Part shown: positions 29,636 through 37,923 of the stretch, in pieces
How the letters are laid out: each line of letters starts with the position of its first letter
Position numbering within the stretch: position 1 is the first letter of the stretch
Origin: Chloroflexota bacterium
Lineage (GTDB): Bacteria; Chloroflexota; Dehalococcoidia; Lucifugimonadales; UBA3495
Length of the DNA: 64,000 nt
NCBI GenBank assembly: GCA_028875055.1
Contig: JAPPGG010000007.1
Location: 1-64,000, forward strand
Direction of reading: 5' to 3'
The notes under the pieces: generated by a model
What the model saw: only the letters and a program-made list of their open reading frames with translations
Databases searched by the model: none
What the model was told of the DNA's origin: nothing
Made by a program: the position numbers and the translations under genes

Positions 29636-31393
29636 ATGGCGCTGGGACTTCGAACCTACCGGCCCCTGATATCGGGGCGCACCCACATGGCGGCAGCCGG
29701 TCATTACCTGGCCACCGCCGCGGCCTACCGCATCCTGGAGCAGGGCGGCAACGCCACCGATGCCGGCGTGGCAGCGGGCATAGCCCTGAACGTAACGCTG
29801 CCCCAGTACACCAGCTTTGGCGGCGTTGCCCCCATCATGATCCACGATGCCGCCCGGGGAGAGACCGCCACCATCGCCGGCCTGGGTCGCTGGCCCAAAG
29901 CTGCCAGTGTGGAGTACTTCGAGGCCAATCACGGCGGCCAATTGCCCGGTGGGGTGCTGCGTACGGTAACGCCGTCGGCTGCCGATGCCTGGCTTTCTGC
30001 CCTGCAGCTGTTCGGCACCATGAGCTTCCGCCAGGTGGTTACCCCTGCCCTGGAACTGGCTGAAAGCGGTTTCCCCATTCCCCACTCCCTGCATCGCGCG
30101 CTGGTCCGCGAAGAGGAAAAGTTCGCCAGCGGCAGCCGCGACCCCAGATTCTGGTCCACCACCATGAACGTCTTCTTCCCCGGCGGCAGGGCCCTGGGCG
30201 CGGGGGAGGTGGCAGTCCAGAAGGAGCTGGCCAATACCTTCCGGCGGTTGATATCGGCGGAGCGTTCAGCCTCGGGCAAGGGACGTTTGGCGGGCCTGCA
30301 GGCGGCCCGCGACCTGTTCTACCGGGGAGATATGGCCCACAAAATGGTGGAATTCAACCGGGCCCAGGGCGGGCTGATGTCCATGGAGGATATGGAGTCT
30401 TTCGAGGCCAGGCTGGAGCCGCCCGTTTCCATAGACTACAAGGGAATAGAAGTTGTCACCTGCGGACCCTGGTGCCAGGGTCCCACCACCATCCAGGCCC
30501 TGAGCATCCTGTCGGGGTTCGACCTGCAGGCTATGGGCCACAACAGCCCCGACTATATTCACACCCTGATCGAGTCGCTGAAGCTGGCCTTTTCCGACCG
30601 CCACTCCTACTACGGCGACCCTGACTTTGTCGATGTGCCGATGAAGGGCCTGCTGGACCCGGACTACGCCGCCCGGCGAAGGCAGGAAATTGACCCGGCC
30701 CGGGCCTGTCCCGACATGCCGTTGGCCGGCGACCCCTGGGCCTACCAGGGCTATGAAAGCAACGGGGCCAGGCCGGCCCATCCGGAGCCCGTGGCGGGAG
30801 CGGTGGAGCCGGACACCAGCTATATCTGCGTGGTTGACCGGTGGGGCAATGGCTTCTCAGCCACGCCCAGCGATGGCTTCTCCGGCGCCGCCGCCGTACC
30901 GGGGCTGGGCTTTGCCATGTCCACCCGGGGCTACCAGACCTGGCTGGACCGAGACCATCCGGCCTGCCTGATGCCGGGCAAGCGGCCCCGGCTGACACCC
31001 AATCCGGCCATGGCTTTCCGCGACGGCAAGCTGTGGATGCCCTTTGGCACGCCCGGCGGTGATGTCCAGTGCCAGTCCATGACCCAGCTTTTCCTGAATG
31101 TAGCCGAGTTCGGGATGGACGTGCAGGAGGCCATAGAACAGCCCCGGGTGGCCAGCTGGAGCTTTCCCGAGTCAGGATTCCCCCACGGTTATACCCCGGC
31201 GGCCATGTCGGCGGAGGGGCGCATCGATCCGGATACCATCAGGGAGCTGGAGCGTCGCGGCCACGTGGTGGACGTCTGGAATGACTGGACGCCCAGCATG
31301 GGCGCCCTCTGCGCCATCACCATCGACCGGGAAAGGGAAACCCTGGAGGTAGGCGCCGACCTGCGCCGCGACAACTACGCCATGGGCCGCTGA
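29636..31393 (+). CDS. Gamma-glutamyltransferase family protein
   Basis: 585 aa; 'GHYLATAAAYRILEQGGNATDAGVAAGIALNVTLPQYTSFGG', small-subunit start 'DTSYICVVDRWGNGFSATPSDG'. Confidence 0.93.
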   Translation: MALGLRTYRPLISGRTHMAAAGHYLATAAAYRILEQGGNATDAGVAAGIALNVTLPQYTSFGGVAPIMIHDAARGETATIAGLGRWPKAASVEYFEANHGGQLPGGVLRTVTPSAADAWLSALQLFGTMSFRQVVTPALELAESGFPIPHSLHRALVREEEKFASGSRDPRFWSTTMNVFFPGGRALGAGEVAVQKELANTFRRLISAERSASGKGRLAGLQAARDLFYRGDMAHKMVEFNRAQGGLMSMEDMESFEARLEPPVSIDYKGIEVVTCGPWCQGPTTIQALSILSGFDLQAMGHNSPDYIHTLIESLKLAFSDRHSYYGDPDFVDVPMKGLLDPDYAARRRQEIDPARACPDMPLAGDPWAYQGYESNGARPAHPEPVAGAVEPDTSYICVVDRWGNGFSATPSDGFSGAAAVPGLGFAMSTRGYQTWLDRDHPACLMPGKRPRLTPNPAMAFRDGKLWMPFGTPGGDVQCQSMTQLFLNVAEFGMDVQEAIEQPRVASWSFPESGFPHGYTPAAMSAEGRIDPDTIRELERRGHVVDVWNDWTPSMGALCAITIDRERETLEVGADLRRDNYAMGR

Positions 31394-31428
31394 GCTGCCC
31401 CTCCCAATATACGGACGTTCCGGAAGCG

Positions 31429-31451
31429 GGGGCGGGTTTCAAACCCGCCCC
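31429..31451. repeat. Perfect palindrome ggggcgggttt-c-aaacccgcccc
   Basis: 11-bp arms, 1-nt centre, between convergent genes; may act as terminator or be an interspersed repeat. Confidence 0.75.
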
Positions 31452-31491
31452 TGTGGCTACCCTGTGGTTGCGTTCGCCCACGGAAATTTCT

Positions 31492-32241
31492 TTACATGGC
31501 AGTGCGGCCGCCGTCAATTACCAGCTCGCTGCCGGTGACGAAGGAGGACTCGTCGGAGGCCAGGTAAAGGGCGCCAAAGGCCACGTCCTCAGGCTTGCCG
31601 ATGCGGCCCAGGGGCGTCCGGCCCAGCCGGTACTGGTACTGTTCCGGATCGGCCAGCATTGACTCGGTCATCGGCGTTTCGATGATACCCGGGTGAATGG
31701 AATTGGCCCGAATCTTGTCGCCGGCGTACTGGATGGCCGTGGCCTTGGTGAATATGCGCACCGCCCCCTTTGACGATCCGTAGGCCGCCGACATTTCGCT
31801 GCCCACCAGTCCGGCCACCGAGGAAATGTTGATGATGGAGCCGCCGCCGGCCTTGCGCATTTCCGGAATGGCGGCCTTGGTGCCCAGGAACACCCCCTTG
31901 CCGTTGATGTCCATCACCTGGTCCCACAGCTCTTCGGATGTCTCCTCCACCGTCTCGGTCCGGTAGATGCCGGCGTTGTTCACCAGGATGTCCAGCTTGC
32001 CGAACCGCTCTACGGTGGCGGCCACCACATCCTGCCAGTTGGCCTCGCTGGTGACGTCCAGGCGCAGAAACAGGCACTCGCCGCCCCGCTCGTTGATTTC
32101 CGCCTCCACCTGGCGACCCTCGTCCTCAAGTACGTCGCAGATAACCACCCGGGCGCCCTCGGTGGCGAACAGGCGGGCTTCCACGGCGCCCTGGCCCCTG
32201 GCGCCGCCGCTGATCAACGCTACCTTTCCCTCAAGTCGCAT
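31492..32241 (-). CDS. SDR-family oxidoreductase
   Basis: 'MRLEGKVALISGGARGQGAVEARLFATEGARVVICDV', 'LDILVNNAG', 'YGSSKGAVRIFTKATAIQYA'. Confidence 0.95.
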   Translation of the reverse strand: MRLEGKVALISGGARGQGAVEARLFATEGARVVICDVLEDEGRQVEAEINERGGECLFLRLDVTSEANWQDVVAATVERFGKLDILVNNAGIYRTETVEETSEELWDQVMDINGKGVFLGTKAAIPEMRKAGGGSIINISSVAGLVGSEMSAAYGSSKGAVRIFTKATAIQYAGDKIRANSIHPGIIETPMTESMLADPEQYQYRLGRTPLGRIGKPEDVAFGALYLASDESSFVTGSELVIDGGRTAM

Positions 32242-32422
32242 GGCCTTTCCTCCTTCAGCGATAGTTGCTGCGCCGTCCTGACCTTGTTGCTGGGATTGTA
32301 ACTGGGGCGGGAGCAGAGTCAAGGGCGCTCCGTTGTCCGTTTGACCCCGTTCTCCCCCGGCCATAGAATGTTCCGGCCCCGCCTTGGTCAACCAGGAATC
32401 GTGCGGAGACTAGAGCCCGCCC

Positions 32423-32905
32423 ATGAACGTTCTGGACTGGATATTGTTAGCCATTCGCTGGGCCCACGCCCTGGGCGCTGTGGCCTGGGTCGGAGGGGGA
32501 ATTTTCTACCTGATGGTGCTGCGACCCGCGTTTCAGCGCCGCGACCCAGGCCAGGAGACTCACCGGGCCATTGGTGAGGAGTTTCGGGGCCTGGTGAACA
32601 CGGCCATCGTAGTTCTGATAGTAACCGGCGCCATCCTCACGGCCAGCCGCCTGACCCTGGACACGGTAACGCTGCCCTACGTGGCGGTGCTGGTCATCAA
32701 GGTAACCCTGGCGCTGTACATGATGGCGGTAATGCGATTTCGCCGACACCGACGAGCCGGAGCGGGTGTTCCGCACGACGTTGGGCGCCTGGCGAGGGTG
32801 CGGGAGGTGTTGACCGGTCCGACGGCCCTGCTGGTTATCGGGGTTATAATATTTGGACTGGCCGACGTGCTTGGCTATCTGTTTGAAAACAGCCTTGCCG
32901 GCTAG
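32423..32905 (+). CDS. CopD-like integral membrane protein
   Basis: 160 aa; 'AIRWAHALGAVAWVGGGIFYLMVLRPAF' and TM helices. Confidence 0.75.
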   Translation: MNVLDWILLAIRWAHALGAVAWVGGGIFYLMVLRPAFQRRDPGQETHRAIGEEFRGLVNTAIVVLIVTGAILTASRLTLDTVTLPYVAVLVIKVTLALYMMAVMRFRRHRRAGAGVPHDVGRLARVREVLTGPTALLVIGVIIFGLADVLGYLFENSLAG

Positions 32906-32937
32906 CTGATCAGCGGCAGCAAGGAATTGGAGGAGAC

Positions 32938-33120
32938 TTGAAGAGAGATCTGATGGAAATCCTGGCCTGTCCGGTCTGCAAGGGCGAACTTACCCTGACC
33001 GTGGACACGGAGCAGGGAGACGAGGTCATGGAAGGCTCGCTCCACTGCGCGGCCTGCGACGAGACCTACCCCATCACCGACGCCATACCCAACCTGTTGC
33101 CGCCCAACATGCGGGTATAG
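32938..33120 (+). CDS. Trm112-family protein
   Basis: TTG start; 'MKRDLMEILACPVCKGELTL...EGSLHCAACDETYPITDAIPNLLP'. Confidence 0.92.
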   Translation: MKRDLMEILACPVCKGELTLTVDTEQGDEVMEGSLHCAACDETYPITDAIPNLLPPNMRV

Positions 33121-33262
33121 GCCCGGCAGTCATTTCCACGAAAGACGCGAAGCTATTCGAAGACCGGTTTGTCCGCGAACTGGCACGAACATTCGCCAAT
33201 TGGGGGAGTCCCGGGGATCTCTGGCAAATATTCGTACCTGTTCGTGAACGAAATACCAGCCC

Positions 33263-33793
33263 CTAGCTGCCCGTAAGTATCGTCACCACCTCGGTAGCCA
33301 GGCCTTCCGCCCGCTCCCTCAGCTGACTCCGGTCCAGGTTTTCAATGGGGTGCTCGGTAAAGATAGTTGGGTAGTCTTCGGCGCCCCACATTTTCGCCAT
33401 GCCCCTGGCGGTGGGGATGAACCGGTCGGTGCAGATGGTGGCCGAGGGCAGACCGGCCTTTTCCACGTGAATCCCGTCGTGCACACTGCACGCGCTGCAG
33501 GACCCTCAATCGCCGATGGCAATTACCACCGCGTCGCAGTCCGTAGCCAGGGCCGCGATGGCCGCCGGGTCGGCGGGGCGGGAGGCGCTGGGCTTGCGGT
33601 GCCACTGGACGTCCCCAATTTCGTAGCGGGTCCGCAGGACTTCCGCCAGCTCCTCCAGAAGCACGTCGGCGTTGCGCTTGCTGTCGTCAATAATGCCCAC
33701 TTTGGCGCCGGCCATGGTGGGCAGGCGGGGCGCGCCGTCAAAGGGCGGCGTTACCGGTTCAGTGGTGGGATTTACCAGGGTGTATTCGCTCAT
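33263..33793 (-). CDS. UGSC-motif selenoprotein (176 aa, Sec at residue 96 via in-frame UGA 33506-33508)
   Basis: Track ORFs 33506-33793 and 33263-33484 are in the same frame; read-through gives '...CDAVVIAIGD-U-GSCSACSVHDGIHVEKAGLPSATICTDRF...LTGS'. Confidence 0.85.
33478..33492 (-). promoter_or_regulatory. Candidate bacterial SECIS hairpin CGUGCA-GUG-UGCACG
   Basis: Perfect 6-bp stem, 3-nt G-first loop, loop about 20 nt 3' of the in-frame UGA. Confidence 0.65.
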
Positions 33794-33864
33794 ATTCCTT
33801 CCTCCCGTTGGCTATCCACTAATAGACGCGAACGCTCACAAATTGAGAATCGCTGGACGGGTCG

Positions 33865-34926
33865 CTACCGGCGCACTTCCCTTGTAACCGAGGTGGACCC
33901 GACCTTGGGGCCCCAGCTCGGTATCACCGAGGACATGTTGGACTCCTCGCCTCCGGCAAATACTACCAGAATATCTTCCGGGGAAGCGGTCAGCGGGACC
34001 ATCCGTTCCTCATCCCCGGGTTCAACGTCTCCGGGGAATACCTGCGCCCGCTTGAAATCGGCCACGGAACGCCGGATGCGGGAGTGCAGGAACTCCTTGA
34101 CCCCGGCCTTGGTCCAGTCCCTCCACAGGCCGCTGTTCCCGGCGATGGTAACCACGGTTTCCCCCTGCCTGATGCCTGCCGCCGGGTCGCCCACGGAACC
34201 CGAGGTGGACAGCGAGGTCCCCAGCGATGAGGCCACGTCGGCGATGGCGTACAGAATCGCCTCCGGGCGCCCCACGGACCTGACCTGTCGCGGCGCTTCC
34301 GAGGCGAAGACCGTTACCGCGCTCTGGCCGGCGGAGAAGCCCCGTTCCATGTGCAAAGGAGTCCAGTGGGTCTCGGTCTCCGCCTCGGCAATGCAGTAGC
34401 TGAACTTGCCTGGGTGACCGATAACGCTCCGGTCGTAAAGCCCCGGGATGGCGGCGCAGGCGTTCATCAGGATGAGCCGGATCGCCCTGCCGATGGTCGA
34501 GTTGGCCCGGTTGCCTGGGCCGAACAGGTTGTTGCGGGAGTTTATGCCCAGTTCCTGGACCACCGGCCCGTTGACGATTACCAGCACGGCGGCTCCGCCC
34601 ATGCTGGACGAAGGGCCCACCAGGTTAAAGGGGGGCGCCAGCATGGCCTCGGCCGCCGCCAGCACCACCGGCATATACTCGGGCTTGCAGCCAGCCATAA
34701 CCGCATTGGCTGCCACCTTCTCGGCAGTAATCTCCCGGCGCCGCTCCGGCAGTTCGCCGACAATCTCCGCCCCGTCCCGGCCACCGGCGGCCAGGAACTC
34801 GGCTACCTTGTCAGTGGTGGGTGGCAATATTGGCAGGCCATCAGTCCAGCCCAGGTCGTAGAGGGCCTCGACGGCGCTGAAAACGTCGTCCCAGGCTGCG
34901 GCGGTGGTTTCATTGGATGAAGTCAT
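33865..34926 (-). CDS. Uncharacterised 353-aa protein upstream of and co-oriented with the selenoprotein gene
   Basis: Long ORF with good coding character; 'LGWTDGLPILPPTTDKVAEFL', 'ANAVMAGCKPEYMPVVLAAAEAM', 'GNRANSTIGRAIRLILMN'. Confidence 0.85.
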   Translation of the reverse strand: MTSSNETTAAAWDDVFSAVEALYDLGWTDGLPILPPTTDKVAEFLAAGGRDGAEIVGELPERRREITAEKVAANAVMAGCKPEYMPVVLAAAEAMLAPPFNLVGPSSSMGGAAVLVIVNGPVVQELGINSRNNLFGPGNRANSTIGRAIRLILMNACAAIPGLYDRSVIGHPGKFSYCIAEAETETHWTPLHMERGFSAGQSAVTVFASEAPRQVRSVGRPEAILYAIADVASSLGTSLSTSGSVGDPAAGIRQGETVVTIAGNSGLWRDWTKAGVKEFLHSRIRRSVADFKRAQVFPGDVEPGDEERMVPLTASPEDILVVFAGGEESNMSSVIPSWGPKVGSTSVTREVRR

Positions 34927-35898
34927 TCAGTATTCCTGTCTTGAGAGTTCAGCTAAGCGGGGCGTAAAGACATCCTTGAATCTGAGCAGGTTATCTACCA
35001 TCCAAACCTGAATTTCTGCAAGGGTGTCGTCATCATCGTCAATGCTGCCGGGGCGAGTGAGTGCTATTCGACAAGCTTTCTTGCCTTCCAGAGGTTGCCA
35101 ATCAAGGACGCCCAATTGGGATTGGATTTCTTCTCTTTGCAGTCTAAGACCGTCCAGAAACCGGAAGTTTCTTTCTCCGTCCCTGTCGTTCAAATATATC
35201 TCAACCCTGGCCTCCTTCTGCCCAGTGAAGTTGGCACCGATAGTTACAGCTCGTATCCCTAATGAGAAATTCACCCAGTTTCTGGTTGGAGCCTTGCGGT
35301 CATTTGTGAAATTGTGCTTCTCACGTAAAACGTCCAAGAGGTCTTGAAAAAAGTCTCCGTAACGCTGTGCTCGTTCAGAAGCTCCTGAGAAAATATTGCC
35401 GCTGAGCCTACCTGCACTTTCCTTACGCCATCCGTTTGGCGTTGCGACGACGTTAAAGTGGGGCGCTGGCAGTGAGTCGCCGATTCGCCACAATTCCACC
35501 GCTATTCCAAAGAATTGCGTATCCTCTCCCGTGCGTTGATTTAGCCAATCCAGTGCCTGGCGGTGTTCGTCCCTGAATTCCCTCGTCACCCACACTACGG
35601 CTTCCGCGTCAAATCCTGCTGCGTAGGTCAGGAGTTGTCCCAAATGGCTGTGATCCGTGGCCTCCAGCTGATTCTCGATGATCACTGGTCGGCTACTGCC
35701 CAGGTCCGTGGCCAGGATATCCAGGCTGTAGCCCCCTACCGGCGCCTCAATCTGCTGCATCTCGAGGTCCATGCCCAGCGCTGCCCCTAATTCGGCGATG
35801 TTGTCTGCTAGCCAGGGCGTGAAGTGCTGGGCCTCGTTGGGCCAGGTCCCCCTCAAGTCGGGAACTCGTTCTATTTTCGCCAGCTTCGGGGTGGTCAT
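34927..35898 (-). CDS. DUF4268/PD-(D/E)XK-like domain protein
   Basis: From 'MTTPKLAKIERVPDLRGTWPNEAQHFTPWLADNIAELGAALGMDL...SRPVIIENQLEATDHSHLGQLLTYAAGFDAEAVVWVTREFRDEHRQALDWLN'. Confidence 0.88.
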   Translation of the reverse strand: MTTPKLAKIERVPDLRGTWPNEAQHFTPWLADNIAELGAALGMDLEMQQIEAPVGGYSLDILATDLGSSRPVIIENQLEATDHSHLGQLLTYAAGFDAEAVVWVTREFRDEHRQALDWLNQRTGEDTQFFGIAVELWRIGDSLPAPHFNVVATPNGWRKESAGRLSGNIFSGASERAQRYGDFFQDLLDVLREKHNFTNDRKAPTRNWVNFSLGIRAVTIGANFTGQKEARVEIYLNDRDGERNFRFLDGLRLQREEIQSQLGVLDWQPLEGKKACRIALTRPGSIDDDDDTLAEIQVWMVDNLLRFKDVFTPRLAELSRQEY

Positions 35899-35908
35899 AG
35901 CACACCCT

Positions 35909-36214
35909 TCACTCTGCAGGCGTGGGTGGCGGTGTGGGCGGATAGAAGACCGCCGCCCCTTCCCCATCGTGGCGGTGGAAGTACAGGGCTTCCATCATGC
36001 GTTGCGTACTCGTCCTAATTTCCTGGCGCATCTCGTCCCGCAGGGCGTTGTTGTCTGCGCGCATTTCCTCGCGCAACTGCTGCATGGCCTGATTCATATC
36101 CCGCCGGAGCGTGCGGATTTCAGACATAACCCAGTAGAAAGCTCCGGCGCCCAATAGCAGCATTGTACCCACTGCGCCGATGAATACTTCGAAAGTTAGC
36201 ATTAGGCTCTCCAC
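35909..36214 (-). CDS. Small single-TM coiled-coil protein
   Basis: 101 aa; N-terminal TM 'VFIGAVGTMLLLGAGAFYWVM' then heptad-like helix. Confidence 0.55.
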   Translation of the reverse strand: MESLMLTFEVFIGAVGTMLLLGAGAFYWVMSEIRTLRRDMNQAMQQLREEMRADNNALRDEMRQEIRTSTQRMMEALYFHRHDGEGAAVFYPPTPPPTPAE

Positions 36215-36274
36215 TAATGGGTTGTGTTGGCAGGCGCTCCGTCCCAGATTGCAGCGGCGCCTGCCAACCCTGGC

Positions 36275-37219
36275 CTACCGTACCCTTTCGTACTTGGAGA
36301 AGCTGCGCAGTTCCCGGGGCGGGTCCATGTGGGAGCCTCGGATGGTGTAGGACACTTCCGCCACGTAAACCGCGCCGGTAGAGTCCACCGCCACGCCGTG
36401 AGGCGCAATGAACTGGCCCGCGCCTTCACCCTCTTCCTTGGCTCCGAACATGCCTACCCGGTTGCCTTCCAGGTCATATATGGTCACCCGGTGGCCCAGG
36501 CCCGGCGCGTCGTCCACGCCGCCCATGCCGTTAAGCTCGCCAATGTAGATGTGGTTGTCCCACAGCACCATGGCGTCGGGGCGGTGGATGTTGCTCCACA
36601 TGGTGATGAAACCGCCTTCCGGATCGAATATCTGGACCCGGTGGCACTCGCGGTCAACGACCAGTATCCGGTCATCGCCGTCCACGGCGATGTTGTGGGG
36701 GCGAATGAACTGGCCGGCGTCAATGCCGGGCTCACCCCAGCTGAACTTGTACTCGCCGTCGCCGGTGTAGCAGTGGATGCGGGAGTTGCCGTAGCCGTCG
36801 GAGATGTAGATGTCGCCGTTGGCCGGGCGGATGGCGGCGGAAGTAGGCCGGTTGAAGGGCTGGCCGCTCCAGCGGGGAGCGGGATGGTTGCGCTCGCCAA
36901 TCTCCATTACCTTTTCGCCGTCGGGGGTGAACTTCTGGATGGTGTGGATGCCGTCATCGGCGGCCAGGATGGAATCATCGTGGGCGATGTAGAGGCCGTG
37001 GGTCCGGTTGCTGAACAACCCCTGGCCGAAGGAGCGCAGGAAGTTGCCGTCCTTGTCAAAGACCATGATGGGGTCTTCCCCGCGGGTCAGGATGAACACC
37101 CGGTCTTCCGAGTCGCAGACCACACCGGGGCACTCCAGCAACCGCTTGCCCTCGGGGAGTTTCGCCCAGTCTTCCGCAAAGGTATATTGAAAGTCGCCGT
37201 ACCCGAAAACTTCTGCCAT
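36275..37219 (-). CDS. NHL-repeat / six-bladed beta-propeller protein
   Basis: 'GYGNSRIHCYTGDGEYKFSWGEPGIDAGQFIRPHNIAVDGDDRILVVDRECHRVQIFDPEGGF'. Confidence 0.9.
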   Translation of the reverse strand: MAEVFGYGDFQYTFAEDWAKLPEGKRLLECPGVVCDSEDRVFILTRGEDPIMVFDKDGNFLRSFGQGLFSNRTHGLYIAHDDSILAADDGIHTIQKFTPDGEKVMEIGERNHPAPRWSGQPFNRPTSAAIRPANGDIYISDGYGNSRIHCYTGDGEYKFSWGEPGIDAGQFIRPHNIAVDGDDRILVVDRECHRVQIFDPEGGFITMWSNIHRPDAMVLWDNHIYIGELNGMGGVDDAPGLGHRVTIYDLEGNRVGMFGAKEEGEGAGQFIAPHGVAVDSTGAVYVAEVSYTIRGSHMDPPRELRSFSKYERVR

Positions 37220-37344
37220 AGTTTTCTCCTCCTGTTCTGTTGTGACCGCGGGGAAGTTTACCTTGCAGTTCCCCTTGGAATAAGCAGCCCCGGCGGTTTG
37301 GCTCATACTACCGCTACCAATAGCCACCGTCAATTGGGAATCGG

Positions 37345-37719
37345 TCAGGCCGCTGCTTCGTCTTCCTGGAATATGCCGAAGGGGTTGCCTTCCGTGTCGG
37401 TGAAATAGGCCGCGTACCCCACCCCCGGGACTGCGAACTTGGGGACGGTCACGGTACCGCCACCAGCAGTGATCTTTTCCACGTACTCATCCACCGTGGG
37501 CACATCCAGCATCACGGTGGTCACCGCCCCTGGGGCTTGTCGGGGCACCATTCCCCCGTTGATTCCCTGGGCCGGCTCTTCCCCGGTATCCACCAGCCAA
37601 TATACCGCGCCTCCATCGCCCTCCCACTTGTTGACCGTCCAGCCGAAAACGTCGCCGTAAAACTTGCTGGCCCGGTCCATGTCGTCCGCGTAAACCTCGA
37701 AATGTACTACCCTGGGCAT
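37345..37719 (-). CDS. VOC-family (glyoxalase-like) protein
   Basis: 'MPRVVHFEVYADDMDRASKFYGDVFGWTVNKWEG...AYFTDTEGNPFGIFQ'. Confidence 0.94.
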   Translation of the reverse strand: MPRVVHFEVYADDMDRASKFYGDVFGWTVNKWEGDGGAVYWLVDTGEEPAQGINGGMVPRQAPGAVTTVMLDVPTVDEYVEKITAGGGTVTVPKFAVPGVGYAAYFTDTEGNPFGIFQEDEAAA

Positions 37720-37849
37720 AACTCACCTTCCAATGTATTCAGTTGGCTTCAAAAGCCGGGGTAGGCTAGCAGACAGGGATTGGATAAGCAACGGGTAAAT
37801 GTCAGCGAGTGAAGCGAAGAGACCGCTCTCCGATCATCATTCCAGGAGA

Positions 37850-37878
37850 GGAGGCTCCCGAGAAAGTTGGGAGCCTCC
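37850..37878 (-). terminator. Hairpin ggaggctccc...gggagcctcc downstream of molybdoenzyme gene
   Basis: Perfect 10-bp arms, 9-nt loop; no strong U-tract seen. Confidence 0.5.
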
Positions 37879-37923
37879 GTCTGATTGCCCGCAGTTGATG
37901 CGCTGTGCCTTTGAGACTTTCGC

